Shown piece by piece: positions 1 through 10,850 of a stretch of DNA of 64,000 nt (position 1 is its first letter; every line of letters starts with the position of its first letter). The stretch covers positions 24,159,759 through 24,223,758 of the forward strand of contig CM048744.1 of NCBI GenBank assembly GCA_026315105.1. Direction: 5' to 3'. The DNA comes from Locusta migratoria (taxonomy: Eukaryota; Arthropoda; Insecta; Orthoptera; Acrididae). A program made the translations under genes and the position numbers. The notes under the pieces are model-generated. The model saw nothing but the letters and a program-made list of their open reading frames with translations. It made no database searches and had not been told where the DNA came from.

Positions 1-76
1 AACCTTGGCTAGCTGCAGTTCCGTGTGTATTTTCCCTAACTAGCACGTTATCTAATAACGTCTGTGTTCTGACAAG

Positions 77-2290
77 TTATTTACGCAGTAAATGTTCATG
101 TCTGTCCTGAATGGCAAACTTGTCAATTACTCTGTTGTAGAAGTTTGCAATATCACTGATTTCCTCCTTGTGACTGCAACAAACAACAAGTGAGTTCAGC
201 CTTTCCTGACTCATATTGTCCCTGTGGAAGATTTTGATTCTTTTTGAGGTGCTGAAACTGCGCTCTGCTTCTGCTATCGAAATTAATGTACTTAGTGCAA
301 TTTTAAATGTTTTGTGCACTTCAGCGAACGATTCTTCAAATGGACGTTCCACAAAGAAACAGCTCACAAACAGATGTAATCGCTCTAAATGTGTCATTGT
401 GATGAATCATTGACAGTTCATTTTCCAATTTAACGTGACAAATAAACGGTCTGTAGTTTAATGGAAAAGTATTGAAGAAAGTGGCGGCAAATGTTCTCTA
501 AAATTAGCGAACTTTTTTGGATGAATGATTTCGAAGCTGCTAAATACATGAGAGTTTTGAAATCTTCCTTTCAGTTGGTTGGACGTAATGTCACACACTT
601 CTTTGGCATCTGCTGTCATATTACGTTCACTCTTACATTTGTAACGTTTTCTTGGAGGAGCAATACATTCAATATCAGAAAATCGAAACTGTTGAATGTT
701 CTCTCGTATTTCAAATACAGGACACTCAAAACGATGTAATGCATTGGATATGGTAATGGCATCTGAACTGTGTTATAGAAAATATCAACTTTTTATGATA
801 TTATAGAAAAATTTAGGAGAAACGAAAAGTGTGGACTGTGAAGTAAATTTCTGAAGAAAGATGCATCTCTTATTGTAACATCATTCGAGGAATTCTCTAC
901 CTCAATCTTTTCAAAACATTCAAGTAACTTCAATTTGTTTTCTTTGACAATATTTACAATGTGGGACTGGAAGTTCCATCTAGTTGAACGGACTGAAGGA
1001 ATTCTCTTACTGCAGACTATGTAACAAATCACTTCGCTTGTAAGATGAATAAAAAAAAAAAGTTGTAAAGCCAGCAATATTTGCGAAGAAGAACCTTATC
1101 GACTTTATGGATTTACTGTATGCATTATGAAGAAGCAAATTCGTTTGATGTGCGTAGCAGAGAACGTACTTGGCATGTGGTACAGTGCTGTGCATCAGTG
1201 TCTGCACACCACTGTGACTGCCGATCACTACTGGGGCGCCATCGTATGTCTGAGCAGTGAGTTCTTCTTGAACACTGAAAGGTTCCAGACGTTTTGTTGA
1301 AACCTCACCATGTCCATACGCTGTCCTATCATTAACGTTTTCAAAGGAAAGAAATCATTCAACAGGTTTCTTCCCCTTCATATACCGCAGTAAATGACAA
1401 ATTGACTTCTGCACGTAATATCTGTTGTTTCGTCAGCCTGCACAGAAACTAAAGTGGCGTCGTTAATTTATTGAATCAGCTGTTCAATATAAACGTGATA
1501 GATACAGTCCCGAAGCTCATTTTGTATTTTGTGTGACGTAAATTTGCACACGGAGTTACTAGCGCTGCCTAAGTGATCATCTTAATACACTGTCAAGATT
1601 TCCCAAAAGAGATAACGAGTCTAAGAAACTGCCGGGATGTGCTGACTCCTGTATTTCATTGCGAGCTCTTACTGCCAACTCATGAGTTCCGCAAAGCATT
1701 AACCACTCTACTATTCTGTTCAATATGTGTCTGTTCTTCGTAACTAATTCATTGTGTTTGTAAATTGACATTTTATACCCCGAATAAATCTGTACAGCAA
1801 TGTTAATTGTGCCAAAGTTTTTATATATACCAGCATTTTCTAAATGAAGTGCCGCGCGGAAGTAACCGAGCGGTCTGGAGCGCCACGTTACGGATCACGC
1901 GGCCTCCCGCGTCGGGGGTTCGAATCCTCCCTCGGGGATGGATGTGTCTGTTGCCCTTAGGTTATTTTAACTTAGTTTAAGCAGTCTGTAAGACTAGGGA
2001 CTGATGAGCATCGTAGTTTGGTCCCATAGAATTATAAACATTTGACATTTTTACTGAAGTCCACTTTGCTCGTGTTTCTTAATTCGGTCACTTAAATGCT
2101 TTAGATCCTTGCAGCCCACTGTTGTCCGAAATCCTTCACCACCAAACAATACACAGTATAAACAACACAATTTCTATTTCTCTTCACTCACAGTTAGCAA
2201 AGACTTTCTGCAGAACCACGTGGAGCAGAAAGTTACTTTTTCTTTCTGTCGAGTTCGGGCATCGAAAAACCTAACCGTATGATTTCTAGC
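77..2290 (-). pseudogene. Decayed hAT-superfamily transposase (ZMYM1-like, DUF4371 and hAT C-terminal type)
   Basis: Read on the minus strand from about 2290 to 77, conserved blocks of the ZMYM1-like hAT family appear in the expected order. A TTF-type zinc-finger-like block has LFGGEGFRTTVGCKDLKHLS near 2110-2155. A KHNE...KNRHIL block with a LDSVL end lies at 1577-1771. A GVQTLMHSTVPHAKY...CYAHQTNLLL block lies near 1130-1215. The hAT dimerisation motif AERSFSTSKRIK and the C-terminus lie at 77-397, ending in a stop at 77-79. Stops and frameshifts separate the blocks, so this is not a working gene. Such proteins cut and paste hAT elements, and some have been domesticated; the many breaks argue for a dead copy. 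A SINE splits it at 1851-2054, and no terminal inverted repeats were seen. Confidence 0.82.
1851..2054 (+). mobile_element. tRNA-derived SINE, inserted in the hAT pseudogene
   Basis: It starts GCCGCGCGG. An A-box-like stretch (TAACCGAGCGG) lies at 1863-1873 and a B box (GGTTCGAATCC) near 1917-1927. The tail carries GGGACTGATGAGC and TTTGGTCCCATA, typical of this family in the window. TGAAGT occurs at 1845-1850 and again at 2055-2060, a likely target-site duplication. Removing the SINE brings the two hAT reading-frame halves together, which supports a real insertion. It has a tRNA-like head but no complete cloverleaf, so it is not a tRNA gene. Confidence 0.85.
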
Positions 2291-2627
2291 TTCTCTTCCA
2301 CACTTAATGAATGAAAGGGGGTTTTAAGCAAAGAATCTACTTTATTCATTTTACACTCAGTTTACGTACACTCAAGGTGCAACGACACAGCCCCAGATTA
2401 TGTTTTGACGTTGATGGTAAGGGTCCAGGGTCGCCGGCCCGAAACTCTGCGAACCTGTGGACAGGTGCGCCAGGGGTGGGGAGTTGCAGCCGACAGGTAG
2501 GGCCCGCCTGCACTAAGGTGAGGGCCGAGGAGGGGATGGGAAACAGCTGTCTGACGTCACTGCGACTGCAGGCTTAGCAGCGCGTGGAGCAGGGGCAATA
2601 AGGGCCATCCTCTGCGAAGGATGAGGA
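2291..2627. other. Unassigned, partly GC-rich spacer
   Basis: An 88-codon plus-strand frame (2311-2577) is open through GC-rich sequence. It matches no family I recognise and is composition-driven. No repeat structure was seen. Confidence 0.4.
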
Positions 2628-2894
2628 GATCGAAGAAATGTATAAGGAGATGAGGGAGAAGACAACGTACGTATTACGGGGCACTGGAATTCAGTAGTAG
2701 GAAAGGAAGGGCAAATAAAAGGTGAATATGGAATGGAGAAGAGGACTGAAGGGCGAAATCGCCTGTTAGAATTTTGCACGGAACATAATTCAATCATGTA
2801 AACTCTTGATTTAAGAATAATGAAAGACGATACTATATATGGAAGAGGCCAGAAGACACGAACGGTACCACATAGATTTCATAATAGTAAGTCC
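2628..2894 (+). mobile_element. RTE-like LINE fragment (endonuclease region)
   Basis: In shifting frames this translates to EIEEMYKEM, then WNSVVGKEGQIKGEYG, then LLEFCTEHN and HIDFII. The same series belongs to the AP-endonuclease domain of the RTE element at 38001-41238, including the GDWN region with its Asp mutated to His. Only about 90 codons survive, with frameshifts and a stop. It ends exactly where the direct repeat beginning at 2895 starts. Confidence 0.65.
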
Positions 2895-3048
2895 TCCTGA
2901 AAAATGGACACAATGAATTGGTCGACCTAACAGAGGGAAAGTTTACTGGCACATTCTTCAGGCTGTATGCAGCACACGATCACACAGAGTTATTCGCACG
3001 TGGTTACAGCCACTAGAGCGTGCACAATGTCGGCGTAGTACCGTGTAC
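2895..3048 (+). repeat. Left copy of a ~155-bp direct repeat flanking a Tc1-like element
   Basis: Begins TCCTGAAAAATGGACACAAT and runs through a shared CTAACAGAGGGAAA block to a shared CAATGTCGGCG block near its end. It aligns along its length with 4207-4364 at roughly 80% identity by eye. The two copies bracket the Tc1-like transposase remnant. I do not recognise the sequence. Confidence 0.75.
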
Positions 3049-4195
3049 ACCGCCATACACAAACAGCAGTTTACCGGCGTTGCCTGGTGAAACGTTGTTG
3101 TGATGCCTCGTGTAAGGAGGACAAATGCTTGCCATCACTTTTCCGACTTTGATAAAGGTCGGAATATAGCCTATCGCGATTGCGGTTTATCGTATCGCGA
3201 CTTTCCTGCTCGCGTTGTTAACAGAATATGGAATCGGAGGGTCCAGGAGGGCAATACGACGCCGTGCTGGATTCCAACTGCCTCGTATCACTAGCAGTCG
3301 AGATGACAGGTATCTTATCCGCATGGCTGTACCGGATCGTCCAGCCACGTCTCGATCCTTGAGTCAACAGGTGGGGACGTTTGCAAGACAACAACCATCT
3401 GCACGAACAGTTCAACGACGTCTGCAGCAGCATAGACTATCGGCTCGGAGACCACGGCTGCGGTTACCCTTGACGCTGCATCACAGACAGGAGCGCCTGC
3501 GATGGTGTGCGCAACGACGAACCTGGGTGCACGAATGACGAAACGTCATATTTTATGAATCCAGATTCTGTTTACAGTATCATGATGGTCGCATCCGTGT
3601 TTGGCGACATCGCGGTGAGCGCACATTGGAATCGTGTATTCGTCATTGCCATACTGGCCTGTCACCCGGCGTGATAGTATGGGGTGCCATTGGTTACACG
3701 TCCCGGTCACCTCTTGTTCGCATCGACGGCACTTCGAAGAGTGGCCGCTATATTTCAGATTATTTACGACCCGTTGCTGTACCCCTCATTCGATCCCTGC
3801 GAAAACTTACATTTCAGCATGATAAAGCACGACCGCATGTCGCAGGTCCTGTACGGGCCTTTCTGGATATGGACAATGTTCGACTGCTGCCCCGGCCAGC
3901 ACTTTCTCCAGACCTCTCACCAACTGAAAACGTCTGGTCAATGGTGGCCGAGCAACTGGCTTGTCACAATATGCCAGTCACTACTCTTGATTAATTGTGG
4001 TATCGTGTTGAAGCTGCATGGGCATCTGTACCTCTACACGCCATCGAAGCTCTGTTTGAATCAATGCCTAGGCGTACTGATTTCTCAGGATCTACGCACC
4101 CAAACTGCGTGAAAATGAAATCACATATGAGTTCTTGTATAATATATTTGTCAAATGAATATCCGTTTATCATCTGCATTTCTTGTTGGTGTAGT
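3049..4195 (+). pseudogene. Tc1-like (DD34E) transposase copy 1, frameshifted and lacking terminal repeats
   Basis: The ATG at 3103 begins MPRVRRTNA, followed by the HTH region (FDKGRNIAYRDCGLSYRD). Later blocks are LHHRQERLRW, VIVWGAIGYTSRSPLVRIDG (about 3672-3731) and the catalytic region HDKARPHV...SPDLSPTENVW (about 3816-3945). The second catalytic Asp and the final Glu are 34 residues apart, the Tc1 DD34E signature. The protein lies in at least three frames with a deletion near 3215-3230, so it is dead. Compared with the 42.9 kb copy it lacks the outer inverted repeat on both sides, while the subterminal TCATCTGCATTTCTTGTTGG survives near 4170-4190. Confidence 0.85.
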
Positions 4196-4206
4196 AAGTC
4201 ATATAC

Positions 4207-4364
4207 TCCTGAAAAATGGACACAATGAATTTGTCGAGCTAACAGAGGGAAATCTTATTGACAGATCCTTCACGATGTATGCAGCACAGGATCACACAGA
4301 CAGAGTTATACTCACGTGGGACAGGCACCAGAGAGTGCGCAATGTCGGCGTTGGTAGCGAGTAC
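4207..4364 (+). repeat. Right copy of the ~155-bp direct repeat
   Basis: Partner of 2895-3048, sharing TCCTGAAAAATGGACACAAT, CTAACAGAGGGAAA, TATGCAGCACA and CAATGTCGGCG. It follows the truncated right end of the Tc1-like copy. Tc1 elements duplicate only TA on insertion, so a 155-bp flank pair cannot be a target-site duplication. Confidence 0.75.
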
Positions 4365-5268
4365 GCCCTCATTTAGCAGCAACGCAAGCCTCAGTTCTCC
4401 CGTGGAGACGATCGCAGAGCTGCCGCATGCAGTCCTGCAGACTGCCGTACCTCACAGGTTCCACCTGGTGATCAGCTGGACCGGACTTCATGGCGGTCGT
4501 GCAGACCGCGCGAAACGACGATTCATTTGGCCCAAACGTGCCCAATCGGGGGCAGATCTAGGGATAGTGCTGCCCGGGGTAGTTGGCGTACACCTTGAAT
4601 GGCACGTTTGCTCGTATGGGATACATGGGATATATGGAAAAGCATATCGCCTTCTTGATGAATAAACGGCAGGAGTGGTTCATTGACGGTTTCAATGTGT
4701 CCTCTCGAATATCACGAAAACTGCACCTCAGATTCAAAATAAGTTTCCATTCAAATTTATTTGTTCCGGAAGCAGACCACCAATCATAGCACAGTAGTTA
4801 CCCCTCACTATCGCTGCCTGCACGGCCAGGGACAACCTTGGGCTCTTAAGGGAAAACCCGTTTCTTATTCCAGATTCAGATTCGATGGCAAAAGTTAGGT
4901 ACGTTTTAAACATATTGATGCTGAAGCTCCTGTGGTCTGAGTCTGGTTAACAGATATTTAGTTTTTAATTTTATGGGTGCCTTCATTCTGTGACAGCAAC
5001 GGTTCTTTACAACTTCCATTACGACAATTGTCCTGGTTCTGAGTGTTGTCCGACAGTAAACGGCGATTATCTGAAGGTACTGGGTTTAAATCCCACACCA
5101 GGATTTAACCCTACTTTCACCTGTTAGAATAGTAGTGACTATCACAGAAAAGTCCAACACACAGTACAGCCAAGTCTGCGGGTACCAGCTGGAATAATGC
5201 ATGACAACCGGAAGACAGTACTTAATTATCTCACCCACGTTTAAGTCAAAAAGTAAAACTGATCGTTT
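4365..5268. other. Unassigned region after the direct repeat
   Basis: A 135-codon plus-strand frame (4258-4665) crosses the repeat boundary and matches nothing I recognise. Near 5085 there is a tRNA B-box-like GGGTTTAAATCCC, possibly an old SINE head. No gene was seen. Confidence 0.4.
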
Positions 5269-5388
5269 CTCCCTGGGGCATGGTTGTGTGTGTATGTTGT
5301 CCTTAGGTTTGTTTAACTTATTGTAAATATTTTGTAAGCCTAGGGAATAATAAAGAAGCTAAGTCCCACAGTTTTACAAATATTTTTT
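5269..5388 (+). mobile_element. 5'-truncated SINE (body and tail only)
   Basis: The CTCCCTGGGGCATGG junction, the TGTTGTCCTTAGGTT block, TTTGTAAGCCTAGGGAATAA and AAGTCCCACAGTTTTACAAA match the body and tail of the main SINE in this window. The tRNA-like head is missing or diverged. Confidence 0.75.
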
Positions 5389-6990
5389 GAAACCATGAAG
5401 AAGAAAATCTATGGTGCACTCGTTGATGGAACCGATTTTATATTCACTTTAAGCGATTTAAGGAAACATAAGTGCTACTCTTTTCGATGTAAACTATAAT
5501 TCATTTTGTTTCTAAAAGCTCTCATGCGCTTTAATCACTACGTAACATTAATTAATAACAGCGATAATTAAAAAAAATGTTAAGAAAGTCCCTGATCAAT
5601 CGATGTCAGCAAACAGCTGTGGCAGTCGACTGTAAGAACAAGACTGTAAATCCGGACGGAAACAAACAATTACCTGCAGTATTACAGAAGACAACAACAC
5701 GTCAATAATTTCGTGCACGACTTAATAACAAATGGAATACTGTATGCTGCTCCTTGTTTATACATGTACTCCGTAAAGTGCGGTCTTCGGCTTCGTTTTA
5801 TAACAGAGAGTTGAGGCAATATTATAAGTAAATAAATGAAGACAGCCGTAGGCCATAACTGTAATTGGCCACACTCGTCACGTAATGAATGCTCGCGGTG
5901 TCCTGTGGACCATTAAGATAATTATATACGTCTGAAACACAGCTGCGGCTTTAGCGTCGAAATTAGGTAAGCGAATATCTATATTTCCATTACGCCAGTA
6001 TCGGTTAGCGGATACACATTTTTCTGTAATTAATGCACTGACTACCAGAGCTTCACTTTAAGCAATTGCTAAAAATAAATATGTTTCAGGTTTTCCGATA
6101 CGAGGCAGCAAACGATATCGAAAATATTTTGTGTGGTTAGAAGTACCCTGTTGGCCATCCAAAACGGAACGCCAACAAGGACCGTAGATATCAGAGGCAA
6201 ATTTCTTTGTGAGTCAGTCCATTGTTTATAGATCAGACGATTGAAAATACAGCCTCAAATGTAGCAGGCAAGGTGATAAAATCACCATTCAAAGTTGTCG
6301 CTTATTCCTGTCTATAACCACTGCTACACGCCTCAGTTGTCGATGTAAGTGTTATATCTCCGGGATGCCACAGTAACAACCGTGGCTAACAAGGATGTGG
6401 ACGAAGTCTGCAACTGAAGAAAGTGATTAGTCCTCAAAAACTTTTATTACAACTGAAAAGAATACTCAACATTTGTGTTTTGCTTGTGATGTTACAGTTC
6501 TGTTAAACTTCACTTCTCCTTCAGTGAATTGTAGTGTTCCGCCTTGTGCTAACATAGACTGCTGGCTCGCTGTGGACGGATCTCCTGTAGCTGTAGCACT
6601 CCCAGGTCTGCTTCACACTCTCTCATACTGACTGTGGCGCCTGTGCTGCGCCGACATATCTAACCGAGCCCTCTTATTCATATTGGCCGGCGCAGGGCAG
6701 GCAGAGAGGTCTCGAGACTGCGGGCGCCCTCGGCGGTCGAAGTACTGTGGAGCGAGTTATCGCGTCTTCATGGAGATGCACGGCGACGTGTGTAGACCGC
6801 CGGCGTTGTGGCGAATAGCGAGGCCAGTAGTACAGCTACCGCAGTTCTGCGCCACCGACATTCTACCCATGATGCATTGCGCGAGTACCGCTGCCCCCCC
6901 TCCTCCCTTGGTCAACTGCCCGACCGCCAAAGTACCTTTACTACCCCTACCCCTCCACTTCCATCAGACGCACATTGCCCGACCTCCGCC
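5389..6990. other. AT-rich spacer grading into GC-rich sequence
   Basis: No supported gene to about 6550. From about 6560 to 6960 the sequence becomes G+C and C-rich, with a 122-codon frame at 6683-7051 that I do not trust because stop codons are scarce in such sequence. Confidence 0.4.
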
Positions 6991-7700
6991 ACAATTAATT
7001 TATAAATTTGCATATCAATTTAATTGTAACAACCAATATTTTTATCAGTGACAAGGGTAACTGCCTCCACAAGTAAGCACTTGCGCGAGCACAGCCCCCG
7101 CCCCCTCCGCCGCTACCGCCCCCACCTGCACCCCACTGACAGCCCTACAACCCCTAGGCGACCCGGTCCAGGACTCGAACTCGCGCCCCTAACAAGTTTT
7201 TAACGAAAGGCCAATTATTGCGTACTTCCGACAGTAAAATTACCTGGAATAATGTTGAACATGTCCGCCTCCACAAGTGGACACTTGTGCGAGTGTCATC
7301 CCCACCTTTGCCCCGAGGCCATGCACCATTGCTCCCTACTTTTTTTATTCCTGATTTGCATATCAATTTCATTTATGTATTAACAATTAGAACATTCAGT
7401 ATTAAATTTGCATATCAATTTAACAGTAACTTAAGGGCAGCCGATACCAACTGCCTCCAACCCTGTCCCTGCTACTGCCCCCACCTCCTCCCCACTGACA
7501 GCCCTACAGATTGCCACCCCCACTAGACCCAGTATGGGACTCAAACCAGTGCCCCTAAAACAAAATAAAATTATTTTTTAGTAAAGCTATTACTTATCGA
7601 CACACACCAACATTGGAAGAAATAGCCAATTATATCCGTACTTCGGACAGTACAAATACCTGGAATAATAACATTGAACATGTACCTGAGAGTTTCCTAA
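6991..7700. repeat. C-rich diverged tandem duplication (period about 360-415 bp)
   Basis: Several phrases recur in order: AAATTTGCATATCAATTTAA near 7004 and 7406; CCCCACTGACAGCCCTACA near 7130 and 7490; TACCTGGAATAAT near 7240 and 7657; GAACATGT near 7257 and 7675. Copies are well diverged. On the minus strand each unit carries a tRNA B-box-like word (GTTCGAGTCC or GTTTGAGTCCC near 7170-7180 and 7535-7545), so the unit may be an old pol III-derived repeat. Confidence 0.65.
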
Positions 7701-9637
7701 ACAAATCCCTACCCCCGCCCTCCCCCTCCCCTGCCGCTGCCACCAGTTATTTTTTTTATACCTATTGTGACATCCTATGTTTTAATTAGAACATTCGGAA
7801 TCGGTACATACCGTTTAATACATCGAACCTTAAGTAAACCACACAATATAGACAAAGCATTAATAAATGCTATAGGTTTCGGTTGTACATTTATTAACAA
7901 TTATTTAAACACAAAAATTTTAACACTAATGTTCCGTCTTTCGTAAATCATTCGCTCCCTAAGGTGTTGGGCAAAATAGATGCATACATGATACTTGCAA
8001 CAGCAGACGAACGTGTTAAAAATAACGCACATTAGAATGTAACGGTAACGATCACCACAAACTTGTGTGCGTCCATCTTGAGACTCTTTAGATGTCTAGA
8101 CGTGTGAAGAGTAACTTGAGTAGAGCTAGACTCCGAATGCGACCGCAAACACACAGTGTTCTCTTGGCGAGCTACATAAAAAAATTCTATAAACATATGC
8201 TAAATGTTTAAACTAAAAATCATAACATTTCAAGCAATTTCTCTCAAAAAAACCCCGAAGTTACTTCTCTAGATGATCCAAGAGGCAACAAAACCTTCTA
8301 CGCAAGACCTCCGTGGACACCACTTTGAAGGGAATGGTTGGAAATGCATTAAAAAGCATTTATTAAAACACACTACGATGGTGCTGAGTCAGGCCAAAGT
8401 TCCGAAACGTAATACTCTCTCTCTCTTTAGCGATCCTTAGATCGGTGTATCGCTGGCTCCCATCTAGTATTTCGACAGGTAAATTTTCGGTCTTCCTGTA
8501 ATCAACTTAATATCCAGTTCTGCGCCTTCCGACAACTCCGAGAATTAGAGTTTTTAATTTTACCTCTTATTTTCTTCTTCCTTATACCCACCTAAACATA
8601 GCAAAGGGAATCTCTCTGGCGGCCATATCTTGTTTCAATGCAAACGATTCTTTCCAACATTTATCTGACACAGGTCAAATACCGAAAATCGAGCATTCTA
8701 GAGGACATTTATACAAAACTAAACCCTCTTATACAACTTTATACAATATACAATAAAAAGATGCACAAAATAATTTCCGACCGTCTACACTAAAACATTT
8801 TTTGGAAAGCACTGACCTGACAACATCCTTCTTCGAATTGAGGCGTTTTAGTACAACAACCACGGAACCGAGGTAGTATCTTACCCACCCGATAGCTAGG
8901 AAGCAACACACTTACAACAGATTTTCAGTTCTGCAGAGCAAGATCGACTGGCCCTTTACCCAAAATACAGACAAAAATTTCTTACTCCAAACACAAATCC
9001 ACCTCCTTTCCGATGATTTCTTTTTTCATTCCACTAAACCTAACTCGGAATTTTTTAAATCTATAATTACAAGTAGCTGGCTTCCGCAAACGAAGAAGGC
9101 CTAGAAAACCAACCTACACACCGCAACACCAGATCGTTTAAAGAAAGATCACCACAAGACTCCAGCAAACTTCACATATTTCGAAGTCATATGTCAAACT
9201 ACAGACGATGAAAGATGTCCCATCCATTTAGTCGACCCTCTAGAGGTCGAATCTTTCACCAACGAGGTCGTCTGAGCTATCACCCTCCCTCAGTATAGTA
9301 TTACACAAACAAAAACGTTTAAACCAACAACTTAAAGATGACAGTAGTACACCTTATGTGTCCAAAACCACAGCACACACTGCGAGAAGAGAGTCGAAGA
9401 CCGAAAAAATCCTATTGGGCAGAGGAGTACGCTAGATTTACGGAAACACCAGTCAATTTTCAGTGTTCTTATTGACCAAGTAAACAATTTGCAAAAAACA
9501 ACAAAACGACTGCTCTCTAAGGAATTTGTTAGCCGAGGCAACATGGATGGGATTGACACACAGTACAGGGATGCACTTTGTAAATATTGGCTATCCTCGT
9601 TTCCAACCTAGTTTATATTGCAGCCTCGAGTCTGGTA
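7701..9637. other. Unassigned AT-rich region
   Basis: Short frames only, for example minus 8729-8911 and 9332-9559, none resembling a known family. Scattered plus-strand stretches near 8890-9270 have few stops, but no motif could be named. Confidence 0.35.
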
Positions 9638-9925
9638 ATGTCAAACGAAGAGGTAAATGAATCCCGCAAACGCCTATTATAAAATCGATTTGCTGAACTA
9701 AAAAAAGACGGAATAATAATATTTAACCAGCATTCGTTTGCAAAAGTTGTAAACTTAAAGTTCTATACGGATACGCCGAAATATTGCGTATCAGAAGAGA
9801 TGACAGCATACACACAGGAGGATGTGGAGTGCTATAACGGTCGTCCTAAGACGGAAATAAAAGGAAAAATTAAACTACCCAGATGTTCTCGTCTGGAAGA
9901 ACAGGCAGAAGGAACAGACCTGTGA
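9638..9925 (+). pseudogene. Coding-like 96-codon stretch with one internal stop, unknown product
   Basis: From an ATG at 9638 the frame reads MSNEEVNESRKRLL, hits TAA at codon 15, then stays open for about 80 codons through FAELKKDGIIIF, FYTDTPKYCVSEEM and IKLPRCSRLEEQAEG to a TGA at 9923-9925. The composition, charged and varied with no low complexity, looks more like degraded protein than random AT-rich DNA. I do not recognise it. It lies just beside the unnamed repeat copy at 9990-10850 and could belong to the same element. Confidence 0.25.
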
Positions 9926-9989
9926 AAGACCACCGTTAATTGTAAAATTAACTCTAGCTGAAGGGAGCCAGTTAAAAGCTTACTTTAAA

Positions 9990-10850
9990 CAAATAACTCT
10001 GGCCTTAAATCCAGGTAAACGATTTGCGTAAACTACTGACTACTTCCTGCAACAGAATCTTGTTCCCTAGGCCAGAATTTAGAACTCATTCCAACTTTAA
10101 TTTAGCTGCAGGAAGACAAAGAGACGGTGGCCAGCATACGTCGTAGCTCACGAGAATTACACACATTCATTAATATACAAGCCACCGCGAACTAAGCAAT
10201 TTCATGAAGGTGGCTGAGAGAACATTTATGACGCAACGGAATTAAAAATATGATAATATGCATCTAAATTTGTTCTCAGCACTGGTGAAAAATAACATTA
10301 AATAAAAAGGGAAGGTATTCGTAAACTAATATTTATAAGAAGGATAAAATTTCACTGACAATAAATTATTTATTCACTTCAAACATGAGCAAATGGGGAA
10401 CCAATTTTGTTAAACAATAAAAATGCATTCCATTTCAAATGAATTTAAAGTAACCTAACCCAACATCGTCGGAGGAGAGATTTACAATCAACAAGCATTC
10501 AGCCACTCACACGTGCGAAGCAAAACGAAACTCATCCAACTCAGCGTGCTGATACAAAGCAGAAGCAGGCGCCGCAATCGTAGGCGAAATTCAACGAACC
10601 AGGATGTACCACAAAACACAAGAAAAAATAAACTTTGTAGGTCGGTCTGGTCTATCCTTCTTCACTTGAGATGGTACGCGATAACAGCGAGATTAAATTT
10701 CATTCAATCAAACAGTGAGCATGCAGAATTATTGAGATACACGACACGTGTCTGCTTCATTACATATTCGCACCCCACTGAAGGCGAAGTGCTTAAAGAT
10801 CGCATCCATTTCAACAAAAACCAACGGAATCACAGATTACGAAGCAAAAA
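9990..10850 (-). repeat. Unnamed interspersed repeat, copy A
   Basis: Its reverse complement aligns in order with 59440-60330. Anchors here (plus-strand coordinates) are CTTGTTCCCTAGGCC near 10059, TTGTTCTCAGCACTGGTGAA near 10270, GGGGAACCAATTTTGTTAA near 10395 and TACCACAAAACAC near 10607. Their complements occur in the same order in the second copy. A 121-codon plus-strand frame at 10513-10878 runs antisense to the repeat as oriented here and has no recognisable domain. The family and its ends are unknown to me. Confidence 0.72.

Noticed and set aside
1851..1930. tRNA gene suggested by A and B boxes
   Set aside because: The same head recurs in about ten copies with SINE bodies and target-site duplications; acceptor and anticodon arms do not form a tRNA.
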